Positions 9,572-19,930 are shown, counted from the stretch's first letter. The stretch is DNA of 64,000 bases from Saccharothrix violaceirubra (GCF_014203755.1 NZ_JACHJS010000001.1:1178001-1242000); one strand, 5' to 3'. Notes: generated by a model not told the origin, from the letters alone. Made by a program: numbers and translations.

Positions 9572-10408
9572 TCACGGCGGCGGCAGGTAGTGCGGGTCCG
9601 AAGTAGAGGGAGAAACGGGCAACACCCAGGTACTCCCCTTCTTGCAGGGGGTCGCGATACCGGGATGCAGGCGCCCGATCACGTCCGGGATGACGTCCCC
9701 CTGGCTGCACACCACCGCGGTGCCGCCCGCCGCCGCGATCTCCCGCAATCGGGCCATACCGGCCGTAGGGGACTCCCAGTACCCGTTCTCCGACAACAGC
9801 GGTTCCTCGACCAGGGAAGTCCCGATATCGGCCGCCAGTGCCCGCACGGTGTCCGTGCACCGGAGCGGCGGTGCCGAGAACACCCGTGCGGGGGCCCAAA
9901 GCCGCAGCAGCGAACGCAGCCCCGCCACCTGTTCCCGGCCCGCCGGGGTCAACGGCCGCAGGTCGTCGTCGCCGGTCCACTCCGCCGGCTTCCCGGCTTT
10001 CGCGTGCCGCACCAGCAGGACGACCCCGGCAGGGGGCGAGAACGCCGACAGCACCTGCCGGTCGTCGGGCCGAGTGACCAGGTCGGCGGCCTCCGACACC
10101 GGCAACCACCGCAGCTCGTCCACCTCCTCGTTGGGCGTGAACGACCCGCCGACCACCGTCGCGGCGTAGTAGTCGACGGTCTTCGGCCTGCCGAACGCGG
10201 TGTACGCCGCCTGGACCAGGAAGCGGTCCAGCACCACCGAGAAACCCGTCTCCTCCGCGACCTCGCGCACCGCGCACCCGGGCAGCGTCTCACCCGGGTC
10301 GAGTTTGCCCTTGGGCAGCGACCAGTCGTCGTACCGCGGTCGGTGGACGACGGCGACGAGTCCGTCGCGCCACACGACCGCGCCGGCCGCCCGGATGGTC
10401 CGGCTCAT
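9572..10408 (-). CDS. mutT1: NUDIX hydrolase fused to histidine phosphatase (MutT1)
   Basis: Two-domain protein of 278 aa. Residues about 5-130 are a NUDIX domain with the full box '[20 protein letters not shown]' followed by TGF. Residues about 140-270 are a phosphoglycerate-mutase-like histidine phosphatase with 'LLVRHAKAG'. The same fusion is mycobacterial MutT1 (Rv2985), which degrades 8-oxo-dGTP/GTP and also diadenosine polyphosphates. Its ATG overlaps the ppk stop (ATGA, 10405-10408), so it is translationally coupled behind ppk. This is an apt pairing, as both handle phosphoanhydrides. Confidence 0.93.
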   Translation of the reverse strand: MSRTIRAAGAVVWRDGLVAVVHRPRYDDWSLPKGKLDPGETLPGCAVREVAEETGFSVVLDRFLVQAAYTAFGRPKTVDYYAATVVGGSFTPNEEVDELRWLPVSEAADLVTRPDDRQVLSAFSPPAGVVLLVRHAKAGKPAEWTGDDDLRPLTPAGREQVAGLRSLLRLWAPARVFSAPPLRCTDTVRALAADIGTSLVEEPLLSENGYWESPTAGMARLREIAAAGGTAVVCSQGDVIPDVIGRLHPGIATPCKKGSTWVLPVSPSTSDPHYLPPP

Positions 10409-13026
10409 GCGAGCGCGTCGTGCTTGCGCAGGAGTTCGGTCTGGTGGTCGCGCACGCGCGAACCGTCCGACGGCGACGCCTCCCACTCGCCGTCCGCGCC
10501 CAGCACCCAGCAGCGGGTGGTCGGCTCCAGCGCCGAATCCAGCACCTCGTCGAGCTGCGCGATCAGCTTCGGGTCGGTGACCCGGACCTGCACCTCGACC
10601 CGGCGGTCCAGGTTGCGGTGCATCATGTCCGCGCTGCCGATCCAGTACTCGTCGCAGCCGACGAAGTGGAAGAGCCGCGAGTGCTCCAGGAACCGGCCCA
10701 GGATCGAGCGCACGTGGATGTTCTCCGAAAGTCCCGGAATGCCCGGCTTCAACGCGCACACACCGCGCACCACCACGTCCACGGGCACGCCCGCCTGCGA
10801 AGCCCGGTAGAGCGAGTCGATGACCTGCTCGTCCACCAGTGAGTTCACCTTGATGCGCACACCCGCGCGTTCGCCGCCGCGCGCGTGCTCGATCTCCCGC
10901 TCGATCCGCTCCACGATGCCACGCCGCACGCCGTGCGGCGCGACCAGCAGGCTGCGGTAGTTGTCCTGCCGCGCGTAGCCGGTGAGGACGTTGAACAGGT
11001 CGGTGAGGTCCGCGCCGATGGTCGGCTCGGCGGTCAGGATGCCGATGTCCTCGTACAGGCGCGCGGTCTTGGGGTTGTAGTTGCCCGTGCCGATGTGGCA
11101 GTAGCGCGCGATGTGCGACCCCTCCTGCCGCACGACCAACGACGTCTTGCAGTGCGTCTTGAGCCCCATCAGGCCGTACACCACGTGCACGCCCGCCTTT
11201 TCCAGCGCACGCGCCCACTTGATGTTCGCCTGCTCGTCGAACCGCGCCTTGATCTCGACCAGGGCCACGACCTGCTTGCCCGCCTCGGCCGCGTCGATCA
11301 GCGCGTCCACGATCGGCGAGTCGCCGGACGTGCGGTACAGCGTCTGCTTGATGGCCAGCACCCGCGGGTCGGCGGCGGCCTGCTCGATGAACCGCTGCAC
11401 GGACGTGGAGAACGAGTCGTACGGGTGGTGCACGAGGACGTCGCCCTCGCGCAACGTGGCGAAAATGCTCTTGGGCGTCTCGCGCTCGCCGAACGCCGGG
11501 TGTGTCGAGGGGACGAAGGGCGGGTCCTTGAGCTGCTTGCGGTCGACGCTGTAGAGCTGCCACAGGCACGAGAGGTCGAGCAGGCCGGGCACCTGCACGA
11601 CGTCGTGCGGGTCGACCTCCATCTCGCGCAGCAGGCGCTCCAGCATCTTCTCGGTCATGTCCCCGGACACCTCCAGGCGCACGGGCGGGCCGAAGCGGCG
11701 GCGGGCGAGTTCGCGCTCCAACGCCTGGAGCAGGTCCTCGTCGCGGTCCTCCTCGACCTCCAGGTCCGCGTTGCGGGTGACCCGGAACGCGTGGCACTCG
11801 ATGACCGCCATGCCCGCGAACAGCTCGCCCAGGTGCGCGGCGATGAGTTCCTCGACGGGCAGGAACGTCGCCGTCGGACTCGTCCGGTCGGACTCGACGC
11901 GGACCAGGCGCGGCACGTTGTCGGGCACCTTGATGCGCGCGAAGCGCTCGGCCGAACCGTCGGGGTCCCGCACGGTCACCGCGAGGTTGAGCGACAGGCC
12001 GGAGATGTAGGGGAACGGGTGCGCGGCGTCGACGGCCAGCGGCGTCAGCACCGGGAACACCTGCTCGCTGAAGTAGTTCGACAGCCGCAGCCGCTCGAAG
12101 TCGGTGAGCTGCGACCACGAGACGATGGAGATGCCGTGCTTCTCCAGCTCCGGCTGCACGTGGTCGAGGAACGCGCGGGCGTGCTGCTCCACGAGTTCCC
12201 GCGACCGCTTGGTCATCCCGGCGAGCTGCTCGCGCGGCGTGAGGCCGTCCGCGCTGCGCACCGTGAGCCCGGTGTCGTCGCGGCGCTTCAGACCGGCGAC
12301 GCGGACCATGTAGAACTCGTCCAGGTTCGACGCGAAGATGGCCAGGAACTTCGCCCGTTCCAGCAGCGGCTGCGACGCGTCCTCGGCGAGCGCGAGCACG
12401 CGGGCGTTGAAGTCCAGCCAGGACAGCTCGCGGTTGAAGTACCGGTCGTCGGGCAGGTCGGCGGGCGAGTCCGTGCTCGTGGCGGCCGGCGGCGAGCTGG
12501 GGAACACCCGGACGGGCTGCTCCACGGCGGCCCGGCGCACCGCCGGACGCGGGCGGCGGCGTGGCGTGGTCGCCGTCTTGGCCGGTGCCGCGGGGGTCCC
12601 GGCCGTCGCGGTCGCCCGGGTCCGGGTGGTCTTCGCGGTAGTGGTCCCTGCGGTGGTGGTCCCCGCCGCGGTGGACTTCGTCGGCGTGGACCTCGTCGAG
12701 GTGCTCTTCGCCGGGGCCGCCTTCGCCGGCGCGGCGGTCGACTTCGCCGGTGCCGACGGGGAATCGGCCGTCGGCGCGGCGGCCCTCGACCCGGACCTGG
12801 TCGAGGACTTCGCGGTGGCCGACCGCGTCGCCTTGGCCGGTGCCTTCGGCTTCGCGGACCTGGTCGCGGTCTTGGTGCCGGCGGTGGACTTGGTCGTGTT
12901 CTTCGCGGCTGTGCTCGCGGGCGCCGACGACGTCGCCGAGCCCGTCGACGCGGTGCGCGTCGTACGGGCGGTCCGGGTCCGTCGTCGCGGCTGCTCAGGG
13001 GAGTTGTCCGTGCTCACGTTTCGCAT
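10405..13026 (-). CDS. ppk: Polyphosphate kinase 1 with long basic N-terminal tail
   Basis: PPK1, 873 aa, reversibly makes polyphosphate from ATP. The catalytic core begins near residue 192 ('[20 protein letters not shown]') and includes '[19 protein letters not shown]', '[19 protein letters not shown]' with the autophosphorylated His, and a C-terminal '[18 protein letters not shown]'. Residues about 11-175 are an extra Lys/Arg/Ala/Thr-rich, probably disordered tail (KSTA, PAKS, TRTA repeats) much longer than the short leader I recall in mycobacterial PPK. I start at ATG 13026; a GTG three codons later is possible. It forms an operon with mutT1. Confidence 0.93.
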   Translation of the reverse strand: MRNVSTDNSPEQPRRRTRTARTTRTASTGSATSSAPASTAAKNTTKSTAGTKTATRSAKPKAPAKATRSATAKSSTRSGSRAAAPTADSPSAPAKSTAAPAKAAPAKSTSTRSTPTKSTAAGTTTAGTTTAKTTRTRATATAGTPAAPAKTATTPRRRPRPAVRRAAVEQPVRVFPSSPPAATSTDSPADLPDDRYFNRELSWLDFNARVLALAEDASQPLLERAKFLAIFASNLDEFYMVRVAGLKRRDDTGLTVRSADGLTPREQLAGMTKRSRELVEQHARAFLDHVQPELEKHGISIVSWSQLTDFERLRLSNYFSEQVFPVLTPLAVDAAHPFPYISGLSLNLAVTVRDPDGSAERFARIKVPDNVPRLVRVESDRTSPTATFLPVEELIAAHLGELFAGMAVIECHAFRVTRNADLEVEEDRDEDLLQALERELARRRFGPPVRLEVSGDMTEKMLERLLREMEVDPHDVVQVPGLLDLSCLWQLYSVDRKQLKDPPFVPSTHPAFGERETPKSIFATLREGDVLVHHPYDSFSTSVQRFIEQAAADPRVLAIKQTLYRTSGDSPIVDALIDAAEAGKQVVALVEIKARFDEQANIKWARALEKAGVHVVYGLMGLKTHCKTSLVVRQEGSHIARYCHIGTGNYNPKTARLYEDIGILTAEPTIGADLTDLFNVLTGYARQDNYRSLLVAPHGVRRGIVERIEREIEHARGGERAGVRIKVNSLVDEQVIDSLYRASQAGVPVDVVVRGVCALKPGIPGLSENIHVRSILGRFLEHSRLFHFVGCDEYWIGSADMMHRNLDRRVEVQVRVTDPKLIAQLDEVLDSALEPTTRCWVLGADGEWEASPSDGSRVRDHQTELLRKHDALA

Positions 13027-13085
13027 TGTTCCCCACAAACGACCACCGCGCGCCGGCCGCCGCGGTCGGTCCGGTGAACTCCGCG

Positions 13086-13280
13086 TCACACGGGCCGGAG
13101 CAGCGCCCTTACCGCGCCGTCCGCCGACCGGACCACCAGCACCCGCTGGCCCGGTCGCAGGAAGCGCCAGCCACCCTCCGTGACGGCCGTCGCCGGCACG
13201 TCCACGAGTACGCCGTCGTCTCGCAACACGGTCGCCGAACCGTCCGCGTGGTGGGAACTCACCGTCGCCTGCTCGCTCAC
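13086..13280 (-). CDS. Small OB-fold-like (cold-shock-like) protein
   Basis: 64-aa protein upstream of ppk on the same strand. The pattern '[20 protein letters not shown]' then '[15 protein letters not shown]' resembles the short cold-shock-like segment of larger actinobacterial CspB-type proteins, so it may bind nucleic acid. I chose the GTG at 13280 since it begins 'MSEQATVSS'; an in-frame TTG at 13310 gives 74 aa. No clear Shine-Dalgarno. It may be the first gene of a ppk-mutT1 transcript, 59 bp ahead. Family assignment is by resemblance only. Confidence 0.55.
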   Translation of the reverse strand: MSEQATVSSHHADGSATVLRDDGVLVDVPATAVTEGGWRFLRPGQRVLVVRSADGAVRALLRPV

Positions 13281-13388
13281 GCCTGTCGAAACTAGTGGTC
13301 GCCTCGTCAACCCCTCCGATCGGCCGTGGTGCCGCGCGTAATCGCGCTGCGACGCTGCGCGATGGCCTCATCCAGCGGAAGGAGCGGC

Positions 13389-14945
13389 ATGAGAGTGCTT
13401 GCAGGGGCGGTCGCGCTGGTCCTCGCCTTCGTCGGCCAAGGCGTGGCGAACGCGGCGCAACCGGAGACCCCGGACGTGACGCCCGCACCCAAGGCGAACT
13501 TCCAAGCGGCCTCGAAGAACGTCGAGCTGCGCGCGGCGATCCCGGACACCGCGGGCGCCATCTCCATCAACTTCATCGAGTACCGGCACCGCGATGTCGC
13601 GTTCGTCAGCGGCACGTGGGGTCTCAAGACGTACGACGTCACCAGGCCCGACCAGCCCAAGCTGCTCGACCACCTGACCAAGAAGGACATCGCGTTACCC
13701 GGTGACGACCCCGAACAGCGGTTCTGGGAGAACGAGGACGTCACCGTCGACCCGGTGCGCAAGCTCGTCTTCCTCGCCCGTGAGCGCAACGCGTTCGGCC
13801 GTCAGCCCGGCGGCGAACGTCCCACCGGCGTCTACATCATCTCGGCCGAGAACCCGGCGAACCTGGAACTGCTCAGCTTCGCGAGCATGGGCACCGGCCA
13901 CATCACCACGTGCGTCAACGACTGCCAGTACCTGTGGACCACCGGGTACGACGGCACCCCGTCGACCGACCCCGACACCTACCGCCGCTCCGGCAAGGTG
14001 TTCGTGACCGACATCCGGGACCCTCGCAACCCGAAGACCTCGCCCACGTACGTGGACCTCAACCGCAACCAGGGCGAGACCCACATGACCCACGACGTCC
14101 AGGTGGACTCGGAGGGCGTCGCGTGGGTGACCGGGACCGGCGGCACGCGCGGCTACTGGACGCGCGGATGGCACCGAGACCCGTTGACCGGCAAGCACCG
14201 GAAGGCCACGCCGACCGACCCGGTCGCGTACGCGGGCGGCGCGGCGCCGAAACTGGACATGCCGACGTCGTTCTCGCACAACGCGCTCCGACCGACCGGG
14301 CGCACCTTGAAGGACGGTCCGCGGCCGACGCGCGAGAACCCGGCGGGCAGCCTGCTGCTGCACACCGAGGAGGCGTACGGGTCGCCCACGTGCAAGGACC
14401 AGGGGCGGTTCGTCATCTCCTCGCTCCAGGGCTCGACCGACGGCGAGTCGTGGCGGGCGACGCCGGACAAGCCGTTCACCCTGAAGACGGTGGGCATCTG
14501 GAGTCCGGACGACCAGGAGGGCACCATCCCCGGTCCGGACGCGTTCTGCTCGGCGCACTACTTCGACCTGAAGAACCGGATCGTCGCGTACTCCTGGTAC
14601 GAGCAGGGCACCCGGTTCCTGGACATCAGCGACCCGGCCAAGCCCATCCAGATCGCCTACTGGCGGCCGGACGGTGCGGTGTCGTGGGCGCCGTACTTCC
14701 ACCGTGACCGCGTGTACGTGGCGGACTACGCGCGTGGGGTCGAGATCGTGAAGCTGACCAAGGGGGCTTACGACGCGCAGGAGACGCACACCAACGTGCA
14801 GCTGACCACGTCGGCTGTCACGGAGTCCATCCACAGCACCGAGGGGCCGCGCAAGCGCTTGCCGCTCGCGCCGGATCCCCAGTACGGGATCGCCTGCCCG
14901 ATGCTGGTCGGGCGTGGCTGCGGTGACGGGTCTGCCTGCTGCTAG
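13389..14945 (+). CDS. Secreted LVIVD-repeat (beta-propeller) protein
   Basis: 518-aa exported protein. The ATG at 13389 has GGAAGGAG just upstream and begins a signal peptide '[20 protein letters not shown]' cut after 'NAA'. The body contains LVIVD-type propeller blades, for example '[20 protein letters not shown]', '[15 protein letters not shown]', '[19 protein letters not shown]'. The function is unknown; such proteins are thought to mediate surface binding. The C-terminus is Cys-rich ('[19 protein letters not shown]'). Its TAG stop is part of the CTAG target duplication of the downstream insertion element; the duplicate restores the same stop, and the gene's terminator now lies 1.1 kb away. 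Confidence 0.8.
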   Translation: MRVLAGAVALVLAFVGQGVANAAQPETPDVTPAPKANFQAASKNVELRAAIPDTAGAISINFIEYRHRDVAFVSGTWGLKTYDVTRPDQPKLLDHLTKKDIALPGDDPEQRFWENEDVTVDPVRKLVFLARERNAFGRQPGGERPTGVYIISAENPANLELLSFASMGTGHITTCVNDCQYLWTTGYDGTPSTDPDTYRRSGKVFVTDIRDPRNPKTSPTYVDLNRNQGETHMTHDVQVDSEGVAWVTGTGGTRGYWTRGWHRDPLTGKHRKATPTDPVAYAGGAAPKLDMPTSFSHNALRPTGRTLKDGPRPTRENPAGSLLLHTEEAYGSPTCKDQGRFVISSLQGSTDGESWRATPDKPFTLKTVGIWSPDDQEGTIPGPDAFCSAHYFDLKNRIVAYSWYEQGTRFLDISDPAKPIQIAYWRPDGAVSWAPYFHRDRVYVADYARGVEIVKLTKGAYDAQETHTNVQLTTSAVTESIHSTEGPRKRLPLAPDPQYGIACPMLVGRGCGDGSACC

Positions 14946-16052
14946 GAGCTGTTTGAAGTTCGGATCTAGGTGGGCCCGGTGGTGTGCTGGTTGGGCTGGT
15001 AGAACACGGATGTGGCGCGTTTTGATCTGACCGATGCCGAGTGGGCGTTGATCGAGCCGCATATGCCGGTGGCGGCCACCGGGCCGTTGCCACGTCGGGT
15101 GCGGGAGCAGTTCAACGGGATCCTGTGGCGGTTCCGCACCGGGTCAGGCTGGCGTGACGTGCCCGAACGGTACGGTCCCTGGTCCACCGTCTACTCCCGG
15201 TTCAACACCTGGGCGAAGACCGGAGTGTTCCAGACGCTGATGGAGGCGCTGATCGCCGAGGCCGCCTCCCGCGGACAGGTCGACCTGGAACTGGTGAGCG
15301 TGGACTCCACGATCGTGCGGGCACACCACGAATCGGCCGGACTCGCGGTGACCGGGGAGACCCTTGACGCGCTGGAACAGGCGTTGACCGGGGAAAAAGG
15401 GGCTCCGTTGCCCGTCCAGCGGAGCGTGCTGCGGGTGGTGCGTCGCGGTCCGCGCCGGACACGACCGACGCGGGCACATCTGCCGGTCGGGACCGTGCCG
15501 CCCGTAGGCGCCGTCGGAAGGCGCGGGCTGCGGCGGCCGGGCTCGGCCGGTCCCGGGGCGGGCTGAGCAGCAAGGTCCACACCGCGGTCGACGCCGCCGG
15601 GCTGCCGTTGGCGTTCGTGCTCACCCCTGGCCAGGCCGGGGACAGCCCGCAATTCCGGACGGTGCTGGACCGGATCCGGGTTCCCGGCCCGGTCGGAAGG
15701 CCGCGCACCCGTCCGGACGCGGTGGCCGCGGACAAGGCGTACTCCTCCAAAGCCAACCGGGCCTACCTACGCCGCCGCCGGATCACGGCTGTGATCCCGG
15801 AGAAGACCGACCAGCGGGCCAACCGCAGGAACAAGGGCTCCGCCGGCGGGCGGCCTGTGTCCTTCGATCCCGTGCGCTACCGGCGGCGCAACACCGTCGA
15901 ACGCCTCTTCCAGAAGATCAAGACATGGCGCGGACTGGCCACCCGCTACGACAAGACACCACAAAGCTACGAGGCCGGACTGCATCTACGAGGAGCCATC
16001 GTGTGGTTGAAGACCCTTACCCCAACCACATGATCCCAACCCCAAACAGCTC
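14946..16052 (+). mobile_element. IS5-family insertion sequence with intact ends
   Basis: 1107-bp element. Terminal inverted repeats are perfect for 10 bp (GAGCTGTTTG at 14946-14955, CAAACAGCTC at 16043-16052) and match 18 of 21 when extended. It is flanked by a 4-bp direct repeat CTAG (14942-14945, 16053-16056), the YTAR-type target duplication known for the IS427 group of IS5. It holds one transposase read through a -1 frameshift. The intact ends and target duplication imply recent insertion. Confidence 0.9.
15012..16033 (+). CDS. IS5-family transposase, -1 frameshift product
   Basis: DDE transposase in two frames. Part one (15012 to about 15396) has the N-terminal domain 'FDLTDAEWALIEPHMP' and the first catalytic Asp in 'LVSVDSTIVRAHHE'. 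Near GGGGAAAAAGGGG (15390-15402) the frame moves by -1. The second frame stays open through 'GLGRSRGGLSSKVHTAVDA', the second Asp in 'AVAADKAYSSKANRA', and the catalytic Glu in 'RRNTVERLFQKIKTW', to TGA at 16033. Without the shift, part one runs out of homology and stops at 15566. Programmed frameshifting is normal for IS427-group elements, so I read this as functional, though a simple disabling mutation cannot be excluded. Confidence 0.85.
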
Positions 16053-16070
16053 CTAGTGCTCTCTTCGTCG

Positions 16071-16105
16071 GGCCCCGGTGCGCTCTCTCGCACCGGGGCC
16101 TCTTT
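16071..16105 (+). terminator. Terminator, displaced from LVIVD gene by the IS
   Basis: Perfect 12-bp stem GGCCCCGGTGCG / CGCACCGGGGCC with a 6-nt CT loop and TCTTT tail. Before the insertion it stood 27 bp after the LVIVD stop. Confidence 0.85.
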
Positions 16106-16108
16106 CTG

Positions 16109-16239
16109 CGCGAGTCCTCCACTCGGACACCCTGAAATACGCACTCGGACACCTCCTTCCGGGTGACCCACCGCGCGAGTTATGCGTTCAGACACCGCGA
16201 GTTGTGCACTCGGACACTGCGAGTTGTGTGTTCGGGACC
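16109..16239. repeat. GGACACC-family repeat, site 3 (convergent junction)
   Basis: Units CGCGAGTCCTCCACTCGGAC-ACC, TGAAATACGCACTCGGACAC-C, then CGCGAGTTATGCGTTCAGAC-ACC, GCGAGTTGTGCACTCGGACA-C and GCGAGTTGTGTGTTCGGGAC-C. All read in the plus direction. No inverted half is visible toward cofC. The stretch 16240-16374 is GT-rich with no gene. Confidence 0.85.
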
Positions 16240-16374
16240 GTGGGGTGTGCGGTCGGGTGCTGTGTGGTCGTGCGGTGGGGATCGTGGGGCTTGCGTTGGG
16301 ACGCCGAAAGGTGGGCGGCCTGCGTTCGGGGTTGGGTGCCGGTGTGTGGTGGGTGTCGTCATCCTGTGGTCGCG

Positions 16375-16995
16375 TCAGCCGCAGACCGGGGTCAGGGCTG
16401 CTGTTGTTCGTTCGCCCAGGCCCAGGGTCGCGGTGACGTCCAGGTCGTCCGCTGTGTCCACGTCGTGGCGCAACGAGGGCCAGGGGCCGGTCAGGCGGTG
16501 GGCGCCCGAGGATTCGTGCGCTCTTGCCGATCCTGGGCCGAAGGACGGGTTCAAAGGTTTTCCCGGTGCGGACAGGAGCAGGGTCGTGCCGGTGCCTTGG
16601 CGGTCCGGGCAGAACGCGCGTGCGTCGTGTGCCGCCGTCAGTGCCGCCGCCAGTTCGGTCGGTCGTAGGGCGGGGAGATCCGCCTGCAGTGCGCCTACTA
16701 CGGAGTGGGGGTCGCGTGACCTCAGCAGGGTCGCGCCGAACGTCAACGCCTCGTTCAGGCCCTCGGGGCCGGGGATCGATCCCACGCCCAGGTCGGCCAG
16801 GGCGGCGGCCACCGCCGGGTCGTCGGTGATCGCGGTCACGCTGCGGACCACCCGCACGGCGGCGGCGATCGTGTCCAGGGCGAACGCCAACGCCAGGGCC
16901 GGACGGTCGTCCGTGACCCCGACCAGCCGCGACTTCGCCCGGCTCAGGCTCTTGACCGGGACCACCAGGTCCACGTCGGTGCGCACTTGACCCAT
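16375..16995 (-). CDS. cofC: Phosphoenolpyruvate guanylyltransferase (F420 biosynthesis)
   Basis: CofC/FbiD-type nucleotidyltransferase, 206 aa. It begins 'DLVVPVKSLSRAKSRL', the conserved nucleotide-binding segment, with 'ITDDPAVAAALADLG' and 'ALQADLPALRPTELAAAL' following, and 'DTADDLDVTATLGLG' near the end. In actinobacteria this enzyme activates phosphoenolpyruvate with GTP, the first step towards the side chain of coenzyme F420. The start ATG at 16995 has GGGGAG just upstream. It is divergent from plsC; the orthologue I recall (Rv2983) sits in the same neighbourhood. The other F420 genes are not in the window. Confidence 0.9.
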   Translation of the reverse strand: MGQVRTDVDLVVPVKSLSRAKSRLVGVTDDRPALALAFALDTIAAAVRVVRSVTAITDDPAVAAALADLGVGSIPGPEGLNEALTFGATLLRSRDPHSVVGALQADLPALRPTELAAALTAAHDARAFCPDRQGTGTTLLLSAPGKPLNPSFGPGSARAHESSGAHRLTGPWPSLRHDVDTADDLDVTATLGLGERTTAALTPVCG

Positions 16996-17070
16996 ACTCC
17001 CCGATGCCGGCTGGACCTGGCCGGGTGCTCCGGGGAAGACTTCCAGGTCCACGACGAGTAGGGAGAGCAC

Positions 17071-17775
17071 GTGGCGAAGGAGAAGGGCGGCTTCTGGGTG
17101 GGGGTCGCCGCGGCGGTCTTCCACCCGGCGACCGCGCTGATGGCGCGTCGACGCGGAACGGGCGTCGAGAACATCCCCAGGACCGGGGGAGCGCTCATCG
17201 TGCTCAACCACGTGTCGCACCTCGACCCGGTCTACGACGCCGTGTTCGTCCACAAGCACGGTCGCGTGCCGCGTTTCCTCGCCAAGCACAGCCTGTGGAA
17301 GGTGCCGGTCCTCGGCACGGTCATCAAGGGTGCGAAGCAGATCCCGGTCTACCGGGGCACGGCCGACGCCCAGCAGAGCCTGCGGGCCGCGCACGAGGCA
17401 CTGGAACAGGGCCTGGTCGTGGTCATCTACCCCGAGGGCACGATCACCCGCGACCCCGACGGCTGGCCGATGGCGTCGCGCACCGGCGTGGCACGGCTCG
17501 CGCTCGACCACGACGTGCCCGTGATCCCGGCCGCCCGCTGGGGCACCCGCGACCTCTACGACCACTACCGCAAGCGGTTCCGGCCGTTTCCGCGCAAGAC
17601 GGTCGTCACGAAGGTCGGGGAACCGGTCGACCTGTCCGCCTACCGCGACCGGCCACGCAACCTGGCTCTCTTGCGCGAGGTCACGGACCTGCTGATGACC
17701 GAGGTCAAGGACCTGCTCGCGGACATCCGCGACGAGCCCGCGCCCGAGGGTTTCCACGCCGGCAAGAAGGACTGA
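17071..17775 (+). CDS. plsC: 1-acyl-sn-glycerol-3-phosphate acyltransferase
   Basis: PlsC-family acyltransferase, 234 aa, forming phosphatidic acid from lysophosphatidic acid at the membrane. Catalytic H(X)4D appears in 'LNHVSHLDPVYD', the substrate-binding motif in 'YPEGTITRDPDGWP', and a Pro motif in 'DVPVIPAARWGT'. Start GTG with AGGGAG upstream. gpsA follows 3 nt after the stop, so the pair supplies glycerol-3-phosphate and uses its acyl product, a sensible operon for phospholipid synthesis. Confidence 0.92.
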   Translation: MAKEKGGFWVGVAAAVFHPATALMARRRGTGVENIPRTGGALIVLNHVSHLDPVYDAVFVHKHGRVPRFLAKHSLWKVPVLGTVIKGAKQIPVYRGTADAQQSLRAAHEALEQGLVVVIYPEGTITRDPDGWPMASRTGVARLALDHDVPVIPAARWGTRDLYDHYRKRFRPFPRKTVVTKVGEPVDLSAYRDRPRNLALLREVTDLLMTEVKDLLADIRDEPAPEGFHAGKKD

Positions 17776-17778
17776 CGC

Positions 17779-18783
17779 GTGACCAGGGTCGCGGTCATGG
17801 GTGCCGGTTCGTGGGGCACCGCGTTCGCCAAGGTGCTCGCCGACGCGGGCACGGACACCGTCCTGTGGGCCCGCCGGTCCGAAGTGGCCGACGCGATCTC
17901 GGCACGTCGCGTCAACCCCGACTACCTGCCCGACGTGGTGCTGCCCGCCAACCTCGTCGCCACCACCGACGCGGAGAAGGCCCTGGCCGGCGCGCGGGCC
18001 GTGGTGCTGGGCGTGCCCAGCCAGACGTTGCGCGCGAACCTCGCCGGGTGGCGGGACCTGCTGCCGCCCGACGCCACGCTGGTCAGCCTCGCCAAGGGCG
18101 TCGAACTGGGCACGCTCAAGCGGATGAGCGAGGTGATCCGCGAGGTCGCCGACGTGCCCGAGGACCGCGTCGCGGTCGTCACCGGCCCGAACCTGGCCAA
18201 GGAGATCGCCGCCGAACAGCCCACCGCGACGGTCATCGCGTGCGCCGACCACGACCGCGCCGTCGAACTCCAGCGCGCGTGCTCCAACGCGTACTTCCGG
18301 CCGTACACCAATGTGGACGTGGTCGGCTGCGAACTGGGCGGCGCGTGCAAGAACGTCATCGCGCTCGCGTGCGGCATGGCGGCCGGCCTCGGGTTCGGCG
18401 ACAACACGATGGCGTCGATCATCACGCGCGGCCTCGCCGAGACCGCACGCCTGGGCGCGGCGCTGGGCGCGGACCCGTTGACGTTCGCCGGGCTCGCCGG
18501 ACTGGGCGACCTGGTGGCCACCTGCGCGTCGCCGTTGTCCCGCAACCGGACCTTCGGTGAACGCCTCGGGCGTGGCGAGACCCTGGCGCAGGCGCAGGAG
18601 GCCGCGCACGGGCAGGTCGCCGAGGGCGTGAAGTCGTGCCGCTCGATCGGGGAGCTGGCCGCGCGCAACGGTGTCGACATGCCGATCACCGACGGCGTGC
18701 GCCAGGTGTGCCACGAAGGGCTGGACCCGCGCGTGCTCACGGCCGCCCTCCTGGGGCGGGAGCGCAAGTCCGAACGGCAGTAG
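17779..18783 (+). CDS. gpsA: NAD(P)-dependent glycerol-3-phosphate dehydrogenase
   Basis: GpsA, 334 aa, reduces dihydroxyacetone phosphate to glycerol-3-phosphate for phospholipid synthesis. The N-terminal Rossmann motif is '[20 protein letters not shown]'. '[18 protein letters not shown]' and the catalytic Lys region '[19 protein letters not shown]' are typical, as is '[20 protein letters not shown]'. Start GTG, 3 nt after plsC. Full length with no anomalies. Confidence 0.95.
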   Translation: MTRVAVMGAGSWGTAFAKVLADAGTDTVLWARRSEVADAISARRVNPDYLPDVVLPANLVATTDAEKALAGARAVVLGVPSQTLRANLAGWRDLLPPDATLVSLAKGVELGTLKRMSEVIREVADVPEDRVAVVTGPNLAKEIAAEQPTATVIACADHDRAVELQRACSNAYFRPYTNVDVVGCELGGACKNVIALACGMAAGLGFGDNTMASIITRGLAETARLGAALGADPLTFAGLAGLGDLVATCASPLSRNRTFGERLGRGETLAQAQEAAHGQVAEGVKSCRSIGELAARNGVDMPITDGVRQVCHEGLDPRVLTAALLGRERKSERQ

Positions 18784-18848
18784 GCAAGAGGTGCGGTCGT
18801 CGGGGTGTGGTTGCCCGAGGGTGGCGGGTGGACTGGTCGGGAGTGGTG

Positions 18849-19913
18849 ATGGCTGAAGCGTGGGGTGACGGGACGCGGGTCGTGCACTCGGTGCCGGCCG
18901 CGGCGGGGCAGCCGTTCCTGCCCGGACCGGTGTTCGCCGCGCCGTACCACCTGGGCGGCGACGACACGTACGGCCGGGCGCACAACCCGACGTGGCGTGC
19001 GCTGGAGGACGCGCTCGGCGGGCTCGAAGGCGGCGAGACCGTGCTGTTCCCGTCGGGGATGGCCGCGATCACGACGTTCCTGCGCGTGGTGCTGTCGCCC
19101 GGTGACACGGTGGTCCTGCCGTCCGACGGGTACTTCCTGGTGCGGACGTTCGTGGCGGAACTGCCGGTGTCCGTGGTGGAGGTGCCGACCGCCGGGCCGT
19201 ACCCGTCGTTCGACGGCGTGCGGCTCGTGCTGCTGGAGACGCCCGCCAACCCCGGGCTCGACGTGTGCGACATCACGGCGGTGTGCGAGGCCGCGCACGC
19301 GGCGGGCGCGCTCGTGGCCGTGGACAACACGACCGCCACGCCGCTGGGGCAGCAGCCGCTGCGGCTGGGCGCGGACGTGGTGCTGTGCAGCGACACGAAG
19401 GCGGTCGCCGGGCACAGCGACGTGCTGCTCGGCCACGTGTCCACTTCGGACACCGACCTGGCCGCGCGGGTGCGTGCCGCGCGGACGCTCAACGGCGCCG
19501 TCCCCGGACCGTTCGAGGCGTGGTTGGCGCATCGCGGGCTGGGGACGTTGGACCTGAGGCTGTCGCGCCAGGCCGCGAACGCCGCCGCGCTCTACGACGT
19601 GTTGAAGACGCACCCGGCCGTGTCGGGGCTGCGGTGGCCGGGCGCGGTGGAGGACCCGGCGCACGCGGTGGCCGTGCGGCAGATGCGGCGGTTCGGGGGC
19701 GTGCTGACGTTCGAACTCGCCGACGCCGACGCCGTGGCCCGGTTCCTGGGACGGTCGCGGCTGATCGCGGCGAGCACGAGTTTCGGCGGCCTGCACACAA
19801 GCGTGGACCGGCGCGCGCAGTGGGGCGATCCGGTGCCCGAAGGGCTGGTCCGACTGTCCGCCGGGTGTGAGGACACCGCCGACCTGGTCAGGGACGTGCT
19901 GGGGGCGTTGTAG
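18849..19913 (+). CDS. Cystathionine gamma-lyase-type PLP enzyme
   Basis: Cys/Met metabolism PLP-dependent enzyme, 354 aa. 'TYGRAHNPTWRALEDALGGL' is the phosphate-anchoring Tyr region, 'ETPANPGLDVCDITAVCEAA' follows, and the Schiff-base Lys lies in 'CSDTKAVAGHSDVLLGH'. It ends with the family's 'VRLSAGCEDTADLVRDV'. It likely releases cysteine from cystathionine, though beta-lyase or gamma-synthase activity cannot be excluded. The ATG at 18849 is preceded by GGGAG; the frame is open further upstream into gpsA but without homology. Cysteine dioxygenase lies downstream, suggesting a cysteine production and disposal pair. Confidence 0.85.
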   Translation: MAEAWGDGTRVVHSVPAAAGQPFLPGPVFAAPYHLGGDDTYGRAHNPTWRALEDALGGLEGGETVLFPSGMAAITTFLRVVLSPGDTVVLPSDGYFLVRTFVAELPVSVVEVPTAGPYPSFDGVRLVLLETPANPGLDVCDITAVCEAAHAAGALVAVDNTTATPLGQQPLRLGADVVLCSDTKAVAGHSDVLLGHVSTSDTDLAARVRAARTLNGAVPGPFEAWLAHRGLGTLDLRLSRQAANAAALYDVLKTHPAVSGLRWPGAVEDPAHAVAVRQMRRFGGVLTFELADADAVARFLGRSRLIAASTSFGGLHTSVDRRAQWGDPVPEGLVRLSAGCEDTADLVRDVLGAL

Positions 19914-19930
19914 CTGATCACGGGCGGCGT

